33,787 nt of DNA, from contig JBBIUI010000016.1 in the NCBI GenBank assembly GCA_037440385.1, forward strand, positions 1 through 33,787, read 5' to 3'. The notes under the pieces were generated by a model that made no database searches, had not been told where the DNA came from, and saw nothing but the letters and a program-made list of their open reading frames with translations. The position numbers and the translations under genes were made by a program. Positions 9,283 to 17,549 of the stretch are shown here, in pieces. The first letter of the stretch is position 1. Each line of letters starts with the position of its first letter. This DNA is from CG2-30-68-42 sp037440385 (GTDB lineage Bacteria; Pseudomonadota; Gammaproteobacteria; Burkholderiales; Rhodocyclaceae).

Positions 9283-10658
9283 TCCGCGATGTCGGCGAAT
9301 CGCGCGCTCTCGCGCGCCAGCTCTCCTGGCAGGCGAGCCACGACGCACTGACCGGGCTTTCCAACCGGCACGATTTCGAGTGGCGGCTGCAGGCGCTCGT
9401 CGAGGATGCCGGCCGTGCCGGCAAGGGCCACGCGCTGCTGTACATCGACCTCGACCAGTTCAAGGTGGTCAACGATACCTGCGGGCACGTGGCCGGCGAC
9501 GAAATGCTGCGCCAGGTCGCCGCGATCCTCCAGTCCTGCCTGCGCGCCACCGACACACTCGCGCGGCTGGGCGGCGACGAATTCGGCGCGCTGCTGGAGC
9601 GCTGCACGCTCGATCAGGCCGAAGCGGTCGCCGAAAAGCTGCGCGTCGCGCTGGCCGGCTACCGTTTCGTCTGGGAGGGACAGACGTTCGCGGTGCGGGC
9701 CAGCATCGGGGTCGCCACGATCGATGCGCAATCCGAAAACGCGGCCGCGGTGCTGGCCGCCGCCGATGCGGCCTGCTTCGCCGCGAAAGAAGGCGGACGC
9801 AATCGCATACAGACCTATCATCGCGACGATGCCGAGCTCGCCAGACGCCGCACGGAGATGGGATGGGTGTCGCGCATCACGGACGCGATCGCCGCGAACC
9901 GGCTTCGCCTGTGGTGCCAGCCGATCGTGCCGGTGGCCGGTTCGGGCTGCGGCCCGTCGCACTACGAAATGCTGGCGCGGCTCGAGGATGCGGACGGGCG
10001 CATGATCCCGCCGATGGCCTTCATTCCGGCGGCCGAGCGCTACGGCCTGATGCCGGCCGTCGACCGCCACCTCGTCGCGCTGGCCTTCGATGCGTTCGCC
10101 GCGAGGCTCGCCGCCGACGAGCGAAGCGCGCCGCCGCACATCGCGATCAACCTGTCGGGCATGACGCTCAACGATGCGGGCTTCCTCGATTTCGTCCGCG
10201 AGCAGTTCGACAGAACCGCCCTCGCGCCCGGCCGCATCTGCTTCGAGATCACCGAGACCGCCGCCATCGCCAACCTCGCCCGCGCACGCCGGTTCATGGA
10301 ACAGCTCAAGGGGCTCGGCTGCCTGTTCTCGCTCGACGACTTCGGCAGCGGTTTCTCGTCGTTCGCCTATCTGAAGAACCTGCCGGTGGACTTCCTGAAG
10401 ATCGACGGCGCCTTCGTCAAGGACATGGCCCGCGATCCGATCGACTGCGCGATGGTCGAGGCGATCAACCAGGTCGGCCATGTCATGGGGATACGCACGA
10501 TCGCCGAGTTCGTCGAGAACGACGAGATCCGCATCATGTTGCGCACGATCGGCGTCGACTACGCCCAGGGCTATGGCATCGGCAAGCCGCAGCCGGTCGA
10601 GCAGGCGTGGGGGTGCGGCGCGGCCAGGCCGAGGCTGCGCGCGGTCGCGCTTGGCTGA
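9189..10658 (+). CDS. GGDEF-EAL portion of the frame-disrupted c-di-GMP signalling protein
   Basis: This frame carries the output half: the end of PAS2 (GAVRGIEWVSAALRDRDG), then a diguanylate cyclase domain and a phosphodiesterase domain. GGDEF is intact (about residues 128-132 counting from 9189), with an I-site RATD five residues before it. In the EAL domain the signature reads EML in place of EAL (about 260), but the remaining catalytic positions look present: CQPIV, AINLSG, FEITET, DDFGSG (about 383-388), LKIDG and AQGYG. A bifunctional or phosphodiesterase-dominant enzyme is plausible. The only start at the head of this frame is a TTG at 9189 with no evident ribosome site, so this is most likely the back half of the gene beginning at 7948 and not an independent gene. 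It converges on moeA with a 16-bp gap. Confidence 0.75.
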   Translation: MRARDGAVRGIEWVSAALRDRDGTQSGRVVVIRDVGESRALARQLSWQASHDALTGLSNRHDFEWRLQALVEDAGRAGKGHALLYIDLDQFKVVNDTCGHVAGDEMLRQVAAILQSCLRATDTLARLGGDEFGALLERCTLDQAEAVAEKLRVALAGYRFVWEGQTFAVRASIGVATIDAQSENAAAVLAAADAACFAAKEGGRNRIQTYHRDDAELARRRTEMGWVSRITDAIAANRLRLWCQPIVPVAGSGCGPSHYEMLARLEDADGRMIPPMAFIPAAERYGLMPAVDRHLVALAFDAFAARLAADERSAPPHIAINLSGMTLNDAGFLDFVREQFDRTALAPGRICFEITETAAIANLARARRFMEQLKGLGCLFSLDDFGSGFSSFAYLKNLPVDFLKIDGAFVKDMARDPIDCAMVEAINQVGHVMGIRTIAEFVENDEIRIMLRTIGVDYAQGYGIGKPQPVEQAWGCGAARPRLRAVALG

Positions 10659-10674
10659 CGGATCGGCGCCGCAC

Positions 10675-11937
10675 TCAGACCAGCCCGTCCATCGCCTGCA
10701 CCAGAACCGTTTCGCCGGCGGCCACGTTGCCGCGTGCGTGCTCGAGCACGATGAGGCAGTTGGCCTCGGCCATCGAGCGCAGGATGCCCGAGCCCTGGGC
10801 ACCGGCGCCGCGCACGCGCCAGCCGCCGTCGTGCCGGAACAGCACACCGCGCTGGAATTCCGTGCGGCCGGGCTGCTTTTTCAGCGCGCTCTCGCAGGTC
10901 GCCGGCAGCAGCGGGACCTGCGGCAGCGGATCGGCGCCCATCATCGCCAGCAGTGCCTCGCGCACGAACTGGTAGAAGGTCACCATCACCGCGACGGGAT
11001 TGCCCGGCAGCCCGAACAGGAAGGCGTCGGCGATGCGCCCGAAGGCCATCGGCCGGCCGGGCTTCATCGCGATCTTCCAGAACAGCACCTCGCCCAGCCG
11101 GGCCAGCAGTTCGCGGATGTAGTCGGCCTCGCCGACCGAGACGCCGCCGCTGGTGAGAATGACGTCCGCATTGGCAGCCGCCTCGCGCAGCGCCGCTTCG
11201 AGCGCCTCGGGGCGATCGCGCACGACGCCCAGATCGAGCACGTCGCAGCCCAGCCGCGTGACCATGCCGTGCAGCGTGTAGCGATTGCTGTCGAAGATCT
11301 CGCCGGGAGCGGGCTGCGCGCCGATCGAGCACAGCTCGTCGCCGGTCGACAGGATCGCCACGCGCAACCTGCGCCGCACGCCGACCTCGGCGATGCCCAG
11401 CGATGCGAGCAAGCCGAGTTCGGCCGGGCGCAGCATGCGTCCGGCATTCAGTGCCGGGTGCCCCGCCGCGAGATCCTCGCCCGCCCTGCGCCAGTTGGCG
11501 CCGGGCTTCTGGCCGGGCGGAACGAGGATCTGCCGTCCGTCGACCCGGACGACTTCCTGGATGACGACGGTATCGCATCCCTGCGGCATCATCGCGCCGG
11601 TCATGATGCGCACGCATTCGCCCTCGCCCACCCGCCCGGAATAGGCCCGGCCGGCGAGCGCCGTACCCACGACCCGCAGGTGCGTTTCGCCGCTATCCGA
11701 CAGCGACCGGGCCGCGAGCGCATAGCCGTCCATCGCCGAATTGTCGTGGGCCGGCACGTCGATCGGCGAGATCACGTCCTCGGCGAGCACGCGGCCGAGC
11801 GCGTCGCGCAGGAACACCCGCTCGCTGCCGCCGACCGGGCGCACCAGGGCGCGGATGATCTCGGCGGCCCGATCGACGTGCAGCGACTCGGGATCGTAAT
11901 CGGCGAGGCAGCTCACCGCTTCGAGGATGGAACTCAT
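10675..11937 (-). CDS. moeA: Molybdopterin molybdenumtransferase MoeA
   Basis: MoeA inserts molybdate into adenylylated molybdopterin, the last step of molybdenum cofactor assembly. The ATG at 11937 overlaps the mobA stop codon by ATGA; the longer upstream frame is MobA sequence in the wrong phase. The 420-residue protein starts MSSILEAVSCLADYD and contains PAHDNSAMDGYAL, IMTGAMMPQGCDTVV, ILSTGDEL (MPT-binding loop), TSGGVSVGEADYI and MKPGRPMAFG with LPGNPVAVMV, all MoeA hallmarks, followed by the C-terminal beta domain. It is the last gene of the moaA-fdhD-mobA-moeA chain, which faces away from the formate dehydrogenase operon that needs the cofactor. Identification is secure. Confidence 0.96.
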   Translation of the reverse strand: MSSILEAVSCLADYDPESLHVDRAAEIIRALVRPVGGSERVFLRDALGRVLAEDVISPIDVPAHDNSAMDGYALAARSLSDSGETHLRVVGTALAGRAYSGRVGEGECVRIMTGAMMPQGCDTVVIQEVVRVDGRQILVPPGQKPGANWRRAGEDLAAGHPALNAGRMLRPAELGLLASLGIAEVGVRRRLRVAILSTGDELCSIGAQPAPGEIFDSNRYTLHGMVTRLGCDVLDLGVVRDRPEALEAALREAAANADVILTSGGVSVGEADYIRELLARLGEVLFWKIAMKPGRPMAFGRIADAFLFGLPGNPVAVMVTFYQFVREALLAMMGADPLPQVPLLPATCESALKKQPGRTEFQRGVLFRHDGGWRVRGAGAQGSGILRSMAEANCLIVLEHARGNVAAGETVLVQAMDGLV

Positions 11938-12530
11938 GTCGGGGTCTCTCCCGTGTCCAGCGCGACCAATTCCTCGCGCGTGTTGATGTTGACGAAGGCC
12001 CCGGCCTCGTCGTCGAACGGAACCTCGACGACTGCGAGCGCCGCGTACCAGGCGTCGATCTTCCTGCCGCCGCCCGCGAGGTAGCGCTCGAGATCGCCGA
12101 GCAGGCCCGCGCGGCACAGCGCGAACACCGGGTGGGCCTGTGCCCCGGTCTTCGCGACGGCGAGATCGGCGCCCGCGGCGCTCGCCGCGTCCGCCAGGCG
12201 CGCGACGAGATCGGCCGGCAGAAACGGTGAATCGCACGGTGCGGTCGCTAGCCACGGCGTCGTGCATCGCCGCAGCCCCGCATGCACTCCGGCGAGCGGT
12301 CCGGCGTAGTCCGCGATTTCGTCGCAGATCACCGGCAGGCCGAACGCGCGGTAGGCGTCGAGGTTCTGATTGGCGTTGATCAGCAGCATGCCGACCTGGG
12401 GTCGCAATCGTTCGATCACCGCCTCGACCATCGCCCGGCCGCGGAAGGGCTGCAGACCCTTGTCGATGCCGCCCATGCGCCGTCCCCGGCCGCCGGCGAG
12501 CACGAGGCCGGTGACCTCGGCCGCGTTCAT
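11934..12530 (-). CDS. mobA: Molybdenum cofactor guanylyltransferase MobA
   Basis: MobA transfers GMP from GTP to the molybdenum cofactor to give the bis-MGD form used by DMSO-reductase-family enzymes such as the formate dehydrogenase encoded nearby. The 198-residue protein begins with the nucleotide-binding motif GLVLAGGRGRRMGGIDKGL and has LLINANQN, DYAGPLAGVHAGL and APCDSPFLP (metal and GTP site). The ATG at 12530 overlaps the fdhD stop codon, and its own stop overlaps the moeA start, so translation of the chain is coupled. Length matches the family. No fusion with MobB was seen and no mobB gene is in the window. Confidence 0.95.
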   Translation of the reverse strand: MNAAEVTGLVLAGGRGRRMGGIDKGLQPFRGRAMVEAVIERLRPQVGMLLINANQNLDAYRAFGLPVICDEIADYAGPLAGVHAGLRRCTTPWLATAPCDSPFLPADLVARLADAASAAGADLAVAKTGAQAHPVFALCRAGLLGDLERYLAGGGRKIDAWYAALAVVEVPFDDEAGAFVNINTREELVALDTGETPT

Positions 12531-13357
12531 GCGCCGGCCGCGCGCATGCGCTCGCGCCCGGTGTAGAGCAGATAGTGCGCGCCCTGCGCGCGGCCGATCA
12601 TCGTGATGCCGACCCGGCAGCCGATCTCGTAGCCCATGCGGGTCAGGCCCGAACGCGAGACCAGCAACGGGATCCCCATCTGAGCGGCCTTGATGACCAT
12701 CTCCGAGGTCAGCCGTCCGGTCGTGTAGAAGATCTTGTCCGCGCCCTCGACGTCGTCCAGCCACATCTGCCCGGCGATCGCATCGACGGCGTTGTGCCGG
12801 CCGACGTCCTCGACGAAGTACAGCACCTGCGCGCCGCGCGCGAGCGCGCAGCCATGCACGGCGCCGGCCTGCTTGTAGGTCGACTCGCGGCGGCGCACGG
12901 CATCGAGCAGGCCGTAGAGCATGTCGTTCGTCAGCACGGCGTCCGCCGGCAGACGCAGCGTGTCGATCTCTTCCATCAGATCGCCGAACACGGTGCCCTG
13001 GCCGCATCCGGTCGTCACCGTGCGCCGGCCCGTGCGCTCCTCGATGTCGCCGATGCCCTCGCGCGTGGTGACCGCCGCGGCTGCGGTTTCCCAGTCGACC
13101 TGCACGGCAGCGATCTCGCCGATCGAGCGCACCAGGCGCTGGTTGCGCAGATAGCCGATGACGAGCGCCTCGGGGGCACATCCCAGCGTCATCAACGTCA
13201 CGAGCTCGCGCTTGTCGACGTAGACGGTCAGCGGATATTCGCCCGCCACTGCGGTGGGAACGGTCTCGCCGCGCTCGTTGACGGCCTCGATCGCGAAGGT
13301 CGCGGGACGGACCGCGTGCGTGATCTCGGGTTTGCGCTGCGGCAAGGCATCAGCCAC
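12527..13357 (-). CDS. fdhD: Formate dehydrogenase sulfurtransferase FdhD
   Basis: FdhD passes sulfur from IscS to the bis-MGD cofactor, a step required for formate dehydrogenase activity. The best start is a GTG at 13357 that overlaps the moaA stop by eight bases and gives 276 residues, the usual size; the longer open frame upstream is moaA in another phase. Visible motifs are GEYPLTVYVDKRELVTLMTLGCAPEAL, TTGCGQGT, FVEDVGRHNAVD, TTGRLTSEMVIKAA and LVSRSGLT. The loop that reads GCGVCG in E. coli FdhD, with two cysteines, here reads GCGQGT: the first (Cys118) is present and the second is Gly121. It is placed between moaA and mobA and divergent from the fdh operon, as expected for an accessory gene. 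Confidence 0.95.
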   Translation of the reverse strand: MADALPQRKPEITHAVRPATFAIEAVNERGETVPTAVAGEYPLTVYVDKRELVTLMTLGCAPEALVIGYLRNQRLVRSIGEIAAVQVDWETAAAAVTTREGIGDIEERTGRRTVTTGCGQGTVFGDLMEEIDTLRLPADAVLTNDMLYGLLDAVRRRESTYKQAGAVHGCALARGAQVLYFVEDVGRHNAVDAIAGQMWLDDVEGADKIFYTTGRLTSEMVIKAAQMGIPLLVSRSGLTRMGYEIGCRVGITMIGRAQGAHYLLYTGRERMRAAGA

Positions 13358-14429
13358 CGATGTAGGACATCTCGATTCGCCCCCGGTCGCGCGTCGCGTC
13401 GCCGCGGATCTCGGAGTAGCGATCGGCGCGCGCGCGCCAGATCCCCGCCACCAGCGCCGCGAGCTGCTCGTCGGATGCGCCCGATCGCAACAGCGCGCGC
13501 AGATCGTGGCCCGCTTCGGCGAACAGGCAGGTATAGAGCCGTCCGTCGGTCGACAGCCGCGCCCGCGTGCAGGTGCCGCAGAAGGCACGGGTGACCGAGG
13601 ACACCACGCCGATCTCGCCACTGCCGTCGCGGTAGCGCCAGCGCTGCGCGACCTCGCCGGGGTAGTTCGGATCGATGGGTTCGAGCGGCGCATCGGCCGC
13701 GATCATCGCCACGACCTCCGCGGACGGCACCACCTCGTCGAGGCGCCAGCCGTTGGTGGAGCCGACGTCCATGTATTCGATGAAGCGCACGATCGCCCCG
13801 GTGCCGCGGAAATGCCGGGCCAGCGGCACGATGCCGTCCCGGTTCATGCTGCGCCGGACGACCGCGTTGATCTTGACGGGTGCGAGCCCGGCGGCCTGTG
13901 CCGCGTCGATCCCCTCGAGCACGCGCGCGACCGGGAAGTCCGCGTCGTTCATCGCGCGAAATACGTCGTCATCGAGCGAATCGAGACTGACCGTGATCCG
14001 GTCGAGCCCGGCCTCGCGCAGTGCGCGCGCCTTCTTCGCAAGCAGCGACCCGTTGGTCGTCAGCGCGATCTCGAGATCCGGGATACGGTCCAGCATGCCG
14101 ATCAGCCTTTCGAGATCGCGGCGCAGCAGCGGCTCGCCGCCGGTGAGCCGGACCTTGGTGACGCCGTGGGCGGCAAACACGCGCACGATCCGCGCGATCT
14201 CGCCGAAGTCCAGCAGTTCGCCGCGCGGCAGGAACGGATAGTCGCGCCCGAACACCGTCTTCGGCATGCAATACACGCAGCGGAAGTTGCAGCGGTCGGT
14301 GACCGAGATGCGCAGGTCGCGCACCTGGCGAGCGCGGGTGTCGAGCAGTTTCCCGGTCGCCGCTTCGCCTGCCGGTGCGCCGACGCCGGCACCTCGCCGG
14401 TCGAGCAGCGGGATCACGGTATGGGTCAT
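13350..14429 (-). CDS. moaA: GTP 3',8-cyclase MoaA (radical SAM)
   Basis: MoaA, with MoaC, turns GTP into cyclic pyranopterin monophosphate, the first step of molybdenum cofactor synthesis. The 359-residue protein has the radical-SAM cluster motif CNFRCVYC (Cys47, 51, 54), the TGGEPLLRRDL SAM-binding stretch, and the second Fe-S site with Cys284, Cys287 and Cys301 (CGTCTRARLSTDGRLYTC). It ends in the Gly-Gly pair needed for activity. About 30 residues precede the core; the ATG at 14429 is the first in frame. It heads the minus-strand moaA-fdhD-mobA-moeA chain and is separated by only 56 bp from the divergent formate dehydrogenase operon, so the two promoters share that gap. No moaC, moaD or moaE occurs here. 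Confidence 0.96.
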   Translation of the reverse strand: MTHTVIPLLDRRGAGVGAPAGEAATGKLLDTRARQVRDLRISVTDRCNFRCVYCMPKTVFGRDYPFLPRGELLDFGEIARIVRVFAAHGVTKVRLTGGEPLLRRDLERLIGMLDRIPDLEIALTTNGSLLAKKARALREAGLDRITVSLDSLDDDVFRAMNDADFPVARVLEGIDAAQAAGLAPVKINAVVRRSMNRDGIVPLARHFRGTGAIVRFIEYMDVGSTNGWRLDEVVPSAEVVAMIAADAPLEPIDPNYPGEVAQRWRYRDGSGEIGVVSSVTRAFCGTCTRARLSTDGRLYTCLFAEAGHDLRALLRSGASDEQLAALVAGIWRARADRYSEIRGDATRDRGRIEMSYIGG

Positions 14430-14485
14430 CGGGCTTGCCTGTCGCCGAAATCGAGCTATCCTTGAAAAAAGAGGAGCGCCTGACG

Positions 14486-14953
14486 ATGCGAGAATCGACG
14501 CTCGAGCTGGCGGTGATTATGGAGCGCACGACGCTCGCGAACAAGTGGGCCGATCACCGCTGGGAGGCGATCGGCGTCGTGCCCGACCGTTCGGGCGGGC
14601 AGGCGCGCAGGGTCGTCGACGAAAACGCACGCGTGCAGTGGCTGTTTCCGGGCTTCGAGCTGCGCCTTCGCGCCGACGAATCGGAAGACTACCTGATGAA
14701 CGTCACCGCACCGCAGCCGCGGGTGTTCGTCGTGTGGCGCATGGACGGGGAGCTCGCGCGGCCGGCATGGATCACGGCGAGCTATGGCGAGGCCGCCCGG
14801 ACGATGGATGCGGGCGAGCAAGTCGATGGCGTCGCGATGCCTGCCGATCTGCGCGAGTGGATCGAAGCCTACGCGCGCGCGAACTACCGTCCGCCCGAAA
14901 TCGCGAAGGGACCGCGGCGCTACGCCGGTAGTCGGAGCGACGGCGCAGCCTGA
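14486..14953 (+). CDS. DUF3305 protein, first gene of the formate dehydrogenase operon
   Basis: This 155-residue protein, probably cytosolic, has no known catalytic motif. It begins STLELAVIMERTTLANKWADHRWEAIGV and contains WLFPGFELRLRADESEDYLMNV and PRVFVVWRM, the conserved pattern of DUF3305 proteins, which I know only from formate dehydrogenase loci. The ATG at 14486 is preceded by GAGGAG at eight bases; the longer open frame upstream overlaps moaA and is less likely. It starts the plus-strand operon 56 bp from divergent moaA and lies three bases before the DUF3306 gene. Its function is unknown; assembly or maturation of the dehydrogenase is inferred from context only. Confidence 0.88.
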   Translation: MRESTLELAVIMERTTLANKWADHRWEAIGVVPDRSGGQARRVVDENARVQWLFPGFELRLRADESEDYLMNVTAPQPRVFVVWRMDGELARPAWITASYGEAARTMDAGEQVDGVAMPADLREWIEAYARANYRPPEIAKGPRRYAGSRSDGAA

Positions 14954-14956
14954 GCG

Positions 14957-15424
14957 ATGGCGACCGACGAACGTTTCCTCACACGCTGGTCGAGGCTTAA
15001 GGCGCAGTCCGCGCGCGAAACCGATGCGCCGGCCGCAGCGCCCGCGCCGGCCCCGGCCGCAGCCGTCGATGCGCCGTTGCCGCCCGTCGACTCGCTCGAC
15101 TTCTCCTGTGACTTCGCGGCATTCCTCGGCGCGAGGGTCGAGGAATCGGTCAAGCGTGCGGCACTGAAAACACTCTTCCGGTCGGCGCATTTCAACGAGA
15201 TGGACGGGCTCGACGTCTATATCGACGACTACGGCCGGTTCGATCCGATCCCCTCCGAGATGCTCGAGCGGCTCAATCAAGCCAAGGGACTCCTCTTCGA
15301 CGAGAAGGAGCCGGCCGACGCGGGCGGCACGCGCGGATCCACCGTCGGCGCCGGATCCGAACCCGCGGTACCGCAGTGTGCCGCACGGTCGAAGGGTGAC
15401 GAGGATGGTCCCCAACAGTTATAA
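14957..15424 (+). CDS. DUF3306 protein of the formate dehydrogenase operon
   Basis: This 155-residue protein starts FLTRWSRLKAQ, has an Ala/Pro-rich linker (about 24-42), then the conserved core LDFSCDFAAFL, ALKTLFRSAHFNEMDGLDVYIDDYG and a polar, disordered-looking tail. This is the DUF3306 pattern. It is predicted to be soluble and shows no cofactor motif. It starts directly after the DUF3305 stop, so the two are very likely co-translated and may act together. The role is unknown; a chaperone or scaffold function in formate dehydrogenase assembly would fit the company it keeps. Confidence 0.87.
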   Translation: MATDERFLTRWSRLKAQSARETDAPAAAPAPAPAAAVDAPLPPVDSLDFSCDFAAFLGARVEESVKRAALKTLFRSAHFNEMDGLDVYIDDYGRFDPIPSEMLERLNQAKGLLFDEKEPADAGGTRGSTVGAGSEPAVPQCAARSKGDEDGPQQL

Positions 15425-15467
15425 GCATAACAATTTGGTGGCCCAACGGAGCGGTTGCGCGACGGCC

Positions 15468-17549
15468 ATGCCACTCGTGGATCGGCAGATCCTGCTGTGC
15501 AGTTGCAACGGGGCGATTTCGATCGACGCCGCGGCGCTCGCCGGCGCGCTCGGGTTGCCCGCCCCGCCGGCGATACGCACGCAGTTGTGCCGGCGCGAGG
15601 CCGCCCGGCTCGGCGCCGCCGTTTCGACGGGCGAGCCGGCCATCGTCGCCTGTACCCAGGAAGCGGCGCTGTTTCGCGAGCTCGCCGACGAGGCGGGAGG
15701 CTCGCATCTTTTGCGCTTCGTCAACCTGCGCGAGCTCGCCGGGCGCGAGCCCGGTGGGGCGACGGCGCCGGCGGGGATCGCCGCGGCGCTGGCGATGGCG
15801 AGCGTTCCGGAACCCGAACCGGTCGCAGCCGTGTCGGTCCGCTCGGCGGGCGCGACCGCGATCGTCGGCCCGCTCGACGCGGCGCTCGCCTGGGCAGAAC
15901 GCCTGAAGGAGCGGCTCGACGTGACCGTGCTCGCGACGGCGCTCGCCGGCGGCACGTTATCCGGGCGGCGCGACTATCCGGTGCGAAGGGTCGCCGAAGC
16001 GGGCATCACCGGCCACATGGGCGCCTTCGAGCTGAGCTGGGAGCAGCCCAACCCGATCGATCTCGACCTGTGCACGCGCTGCAATGCGTGCGTGCGCGCC
16101 TGCCCCGAGGGCGCGATCGGCTTCGCCTACCAGATCGACCCGGATCGATGCCGTTCGCATCGCGACTGCGTGACCGCCTGCGGCGCGGTGGGCGCGATCG
16201 ATTTCTCCCGCGCGCGCGTGCGGCGCTCCGAGCGCTTCGATCTGGTGCTGGACCTCGGCGCCGAGCCGTTGATCCGCCGGCCGCATCCGCCCGAAGGGTA
16301 TTTTGCACCGGGCCGCGATCCGCTCGACCAGGCCCAGGCGGTGATCGATCTGCTCGGCTGCACCGGCGAATTCGAGAAGCCGACCTATGCCGGCGTCGAT
16401 TCGCTGCGGTGTGCACACAGCCGCAATTCGATCACCGGCTGTACGCGCTGTCTCGATGTGTGCTCGGCACAGGCGATCGCCGCGCACGGCGATGCCGTCC
16501 GGCTGGACGCGCACCTGTGCGCGGGCTGCGGCGGCTGCGCCACGGTGTGCCCAACGGGAGCGATCCGCCACCAGTATCCGCGCGCCGCCGACATCGGCTT
16601 GCGGCTCAGGCGCGGTCTGGCCGCGTTCCGGCGCGCCGGCGGCGCGAATGCGTGCGTGCTGTTTTACGCGGCAGCGCACGAGGGCCCGATGATGGAACTC
16701 GGGCAGCGAGGCGGCGGTCTGCCGGCGCATGTCATTGTGCTGGCCGTGCATGACGTCGCCTCGGTCGGACTCGAACTGATGCTGGGCGCGCTCGCCTGGG
16801 GCGCCGGCCGGTGCGTGATTCTCGCGCCCGAAACGCAGCCCGAGGGCTATCTGGAAGCCAGCCGCCGCCAGATCGAAATCGGAGAAAGGATCCTGCAGGG
16901 GCTGGGCTACGGCGGCGGGCGTCTGGGATCGATCGTCGCTCGGGACCGGCAGGAGCTGGAAGCCCGGCTCGGCGCGCTCGAAGTCGCCGAGGCGCCGTGG
17001 CAGTCGGCGCCGTTCGATCTGCCCGCCGACAAGCGCACCGCGCTCGAATTCGTCATCGACCATCTCGCCGGCCAGGCCCCGCAGCACCCCGGCGAGATCG
17101 CCCTGCCGGCCGATTCGCCGTGGGGATCGGTCGAGCTGGACCGGGAGAAATGCACGCTGTGCATGGCCTGCGCGGGAGCCTGCCCGGCCGGCGCGCTGAT
17201 GGCCACGGCGGAAGTGCCGCGGTTGCGCTTCCTCGAGCGCAACTGCGTGCAGTGCGGCTTGTGCGTGGCGACCTGTCCCGAGGATGCGCTGGCGCTGGCG
17301 TCGCGGCTGTCGTTTCGCGCGCAGGCACGGCGCGAGCGGGTGCTCAACGAAGCCGAGCCGGCGCGCTGCGTGCGCTGTGGCAAACCCTTCGGCACCAGGC
17401 AGATGCTCGATGCGATGACCGCGCGGCTGTCCGGCCACGCGATGTTCGCCGGCGAATCCGCGCGCAGGCTGCAGATGTGCGCCGACTGCCGCGTCGCGGA
17501 CATCATCGAGCAGCCCGGCGAACTCACGGTGTTCGACCTTCCGCGATGA
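15468..17549 (+). CDS. Polyferredoxin-like 4Fe-4S protein of the formate dehydrogenase operon
   Basis: This 693-residue protein is rich in iron-sulfur motifs and lacks an export signal. Cysteine clusters appear near the N-terminus (LCSCNG, Cys11/13), at about 202-212 (CTRCNACVRACPEG), 325 (CTRCLDVC), 351 (CAGCGGCATVCPTG), 562 (CTLCMACAGACPAG), 593 (CVQCGLCVATCPED) and in a zinc-finger-like CVRCGKPF toward the end, with further pairs between. It could pass electrons or assist cluster insertion for the dehydrogenase. The ATG at 15468 is preferred because LCSCNG then sits at the N-terminus; an in-frame ATG at 15405 would overlap the DUF3306 gene and add 21 residues of uncertain value. Its stop overlaps the start of the TorD-type gene (ATGA). 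Family members accompany DUF3305/DUF3306; the biochemical role is not established to my knowledge. Confidence 0.88.
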   Translation: MPLVDRQILLCSCNGAISIDAAALAGALGLPAPPAIRTQLCRREAARLGAAVSTGEPAIVACTQEAALFRELADEAGGSHLLRFVNLRELAGREPGGATAPAGIAAALAMASVPEPEPVAAVSVRSAGATAIVGPLDAALAWAERLKERLDVTVLATALAGGTLSGRRDYPVRRVAEAGITGHMGAFELSWEQPNPIDLDLCTRCNACVRACPEGAIGFAYQIDPDRCRSHRDCVTACGAVGAIDFSRARVRRSERFDLVLDLGAEPLIRRPHPPEGYFAPGRDPLDQAQAVIDLLGCTGEFEKPTYAGVDSLRCAHSRNSITGCTRCLDVCSAQAIAAHGDAVRLDAHLCAGCGGCATVCPTGAIRHQYPRAADIGLRLRRGLAAFRRAGGANACVLFYAAAHEGPMMELGQRGGGLPAHVIVLAVHDVASVGLELMLGALAWGAGRCVILAPETQPEGYLEASRRQIEIGERILQGLGYGGGRLGSIVARDRQELEARLGALEVAEAPWQSAPFDLPADKRTALEFVIDHLAGQAPQHPGEIALPADSPWGSVELDREKCTLCMACAGACPAGALMATAEVPRLRFLERNCVQCGLCVATCPEDALALASRLSFRAQARRERVLNEAEPARCVRCGKPFGTRQMLDAMTARLSGHAMFAGESARRLQMCADCRVADIIEQPGELTVFDLPR

